Source of the DNA: Bacillota bacterium
Lineage (GTDB): Bacteria > Bacillota > Clostridia > Acetivibrionales > JAMNXU01
Length of the DNA: 64,000 bases
Assembly: GCA_023623175.1 (NCBI GenBank)
Contig: JAMNXU010000021.1
Coordinates: 211,206 to 275,205, forward strand
Direction of reading: 5' to 3'
Shown here one piece after another: positions 62,990 to 64,000 of this stretch. A program made the position numbers and the translations under genes. Under the pieces are notes generated by a model. That model saw nothing but the letters and a program-made list of their open reading frames with translations. It had not been told where the DNA came from and ran no database searches. Every line of letters starts with the position of its first letter. Position 1 is the stretch's first letter.

Positions 62990-63015
62990 GGGACAGCAGG
63001 ACATTTCTCTTGTCT
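62990..63015 (+). repeat. Degenerate copy of the GGGACA hairpin repeat
   Basis: GGGACAGCAGGACATTTCTC...TTGTCT is alignable to the 28-bp unit with several changes and is probably an older insertion. Confidence 0.6.
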
Positions 63016-63357
63016 ATAAGAACACCACAAGGGTGCAGTTTTTTTCAAAAAACATAGAACATTATATATTCAAGTTAGTCTTGAGGCGGGAATTTTTTGT
63101 TTATGAAACTTCAGTGTATCATGTTGACTTATAGAACTTTTTTAAAAGCACAAATCATCTTAGATTAGTTAAATGATTTTTTTATCAGATTAAATTTTAA
63201 TATAAATGGTATTTTTACGGTTATTAATATTTTAAGTTTAATGATATTTTTAGATTAGGTTAAAAAATTTTTTTAAAACTTTTAATTAAAAAAGTTATTG
63301 TTTTAAAAATTAGGTCCCAGATAAATCTTACTATATTAAATAAACTAGCCAGAAAAA

Positions 63358-63373
63358 TGTTTCACGTGAAACA
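63358..63373. promoter_or_regulatory. parS: parS site 2
   Basis: TGTTTCACGTGAAACA, a perfect second copy of the ParB-binding palindrome, 593 bp beyond site 1. Confidence 0.95.
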
Positions 63374-63474
63374 ATTTTATAACAATTTACTTATGTTTGT
63401 ATCATGAAAAAAGAATGAGAGAACATTTTCTGTTTTCCAGTACGATAAAAGCATTATAATAATTTTAATAAAAT

Positions 63475-63490
63475 AGTTTCACGTGAAACA
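63475..63490. promoter_or_regulatory. parS: parS site 3
   Basis: AGTTTCACGTGAAACA, a third parS palindrome with one change at the outer base, 102 bp from site 2. Confidence 0.9.
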
Positions 63491-64000
63491 ATTTATCATT
63501 ATGTCCTATGTTATTAATGTAAATCTTACTTTTAAAAGCGTTGTATTTTATTTTTTTACTATTTTTGTATCAGCAATAATAGGCATTACTTTTTTAAATC
63601 TAATACTTCAACTGATCCGAACCGTTCGTTAAATTAGATAAAAAACATTCATTTTTCAATTCATTCTTTCAATAAAATTTTATATATTCTTGAATAATGA
63701 TAAAAAACTCTTCATACTTTATCTTTCTTCATAGAGGTATATTTTTTCGTTATTTATTTTTCGTCTAATTTAGATATTTTATTTCTAATTCGTTAATCTT
63801 TTCATTTCTTATAAAGAAAAATTCCTTATTTATCATCTAATTAAAGAAACTATCCATTCTACTCATCAGGTCCAACAAACTTAACTTGTTTTTTGCAAGA
63901 GGAAATTCCCCATTTTTGCAAAGAGTTTTCCCCAGGCACCGGTGGGGAAATTTTATGTTAACTTAACTGCCTCATGAGTGATTGCCTCATCCGGTAGCTT

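Larger units (their letters stand above)
63016..64000. other. Gene-free, very AT-rich origin-proximal region
   Basis: About 1 kb without a credible reading frame on either strand. It holds parS sites 2 and 3 and a hairpin TTTCCCCA (63927-63934)/TGGGGAAA (63943-63950) followed by TTTTA, a possible plus-strand terminator with no gene in front of it. I found no TTATCCACA DnaA boxes by eye, so I do not call an origin here, although the setting (parAB, parS) is origin-proximal. Confidence 0.6.

Noticed and set aside
62828..63019. A 63-codon plus-strand frame after the parS-adjacent repeats
   Set aside because: It runs through the degenerate hairpin copy, is unrelated to any family and has no ribosome site.
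62623..64000. Replication origin (oriC) in the parS region
   Set aside because: No TTATCCACA-type DnaA boxes were found by eye and dnaA is not in the window; the region is only inferred to be origin-proximal.

Overview
The window looks like chromosome of an anaerobic, endospore-forming member of the Clostridia. Support comes from the sporulation and germination genes (sleB, ypeB, bofA, a CotS-family gene, a SipL/SpoVID-like DUF3794-LysM gene, a remnant of yabG), the LTA-synthase-type envelope gene, motAB, strong AGGAGG-like ribosome sites, frequent GTG/TTG starts and AT-rich intergenic DNA. The right end is close to the replication origin: parA and parB are followed by three parS palindromes in about 1.4 kb of gene-free, very AT-rich DNA. 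The left edge cuts through a pepF-type oligopeptidase. No CRISPR array, prophage or intact insertion sequence was seen.

Layout. (1) 0-9.5 kb: pepF (partial), aroK, an AraC-type regulator divergent from an SDR fructuronate/mannonate reductase-like gene, gnd, motAB and an LTA-synthase-type enzyme. (2) 9.8-26.2 kb: an accessory, mostly minus-strand region with a heparinase II/III-like protein, M55 D-aminopeptidase, HD nucleotidase, macrodomain protein, acetamidase/formamidase, a large beta-propeller protein, a TipAS-type MerR regulator, a sulfatase, DUF2461, an amidase, an Rsm22-type methyltransferase, a sugar-isomerase-like protein and an MBL hydrolase. The polysaccharide-type enzymes have no visible export signals, which suggests intracellular processing of imported acidic or sulfated oligosaccharides. 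This region also holds hairpin repeats of a GGGACA...TGTCCC family, a 48-bp tandem repeat and a 5' fragment of a radical SAM gene. (3) 26.5-34.7 kb: an Ltp-repeat protein, tRNA-Arg, a DnaD-like/DnaC-like pair, a CPBP protease, ypeB-sleB and a UgtP/MGDG-type glycosyltransferase. (4) 34.7-42.7 kb: YhaN/YhaO (SbcCD-like), acpS, a membrane coiled-coil protein, PspA and a Ycf46/Cdc48-like AAA+ ATPase. The PspA-AAA neighbourhood resembles an ESCRT-III/Vps4 type membrane-remodelling pair. (5) 42.7-51.8 kb: a second M55 enzyme, a URO-D family protein, an HMA metallochaperone, an in-frame IspE-GntR fusion, a nucleoside hydrolase, the SipL-like protein, veg, truncated yabG and a CotS-family gene. (6) 52-54.4 kb: an XRE regulator, an AgrC-like receptor without a kinase domain, and a 39-codon AgrD-like cyclic peptide precursor with its own promoter and terminator. 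(7) 54.4-64 kb: bofA, DUF2508, a VanW/G5 protein, a YflT-like stress protein, two tRNA-Ser genes, serS, a TPR protein, DUF4446, parB, parA and the parS region.

The strongest leads are the kinase-less Agr-like peptide module (52.2-54.4 kb), the PspA-AAA+ cluster with two kinds of direct-repeat arrays in its promoters (39-42.7 kb), and the stop-less IspE-GntR fusion (45.2-46.8 kb). All calls come from reading the sequence by eye. Family names rest on recognised motifs, not on a database search.
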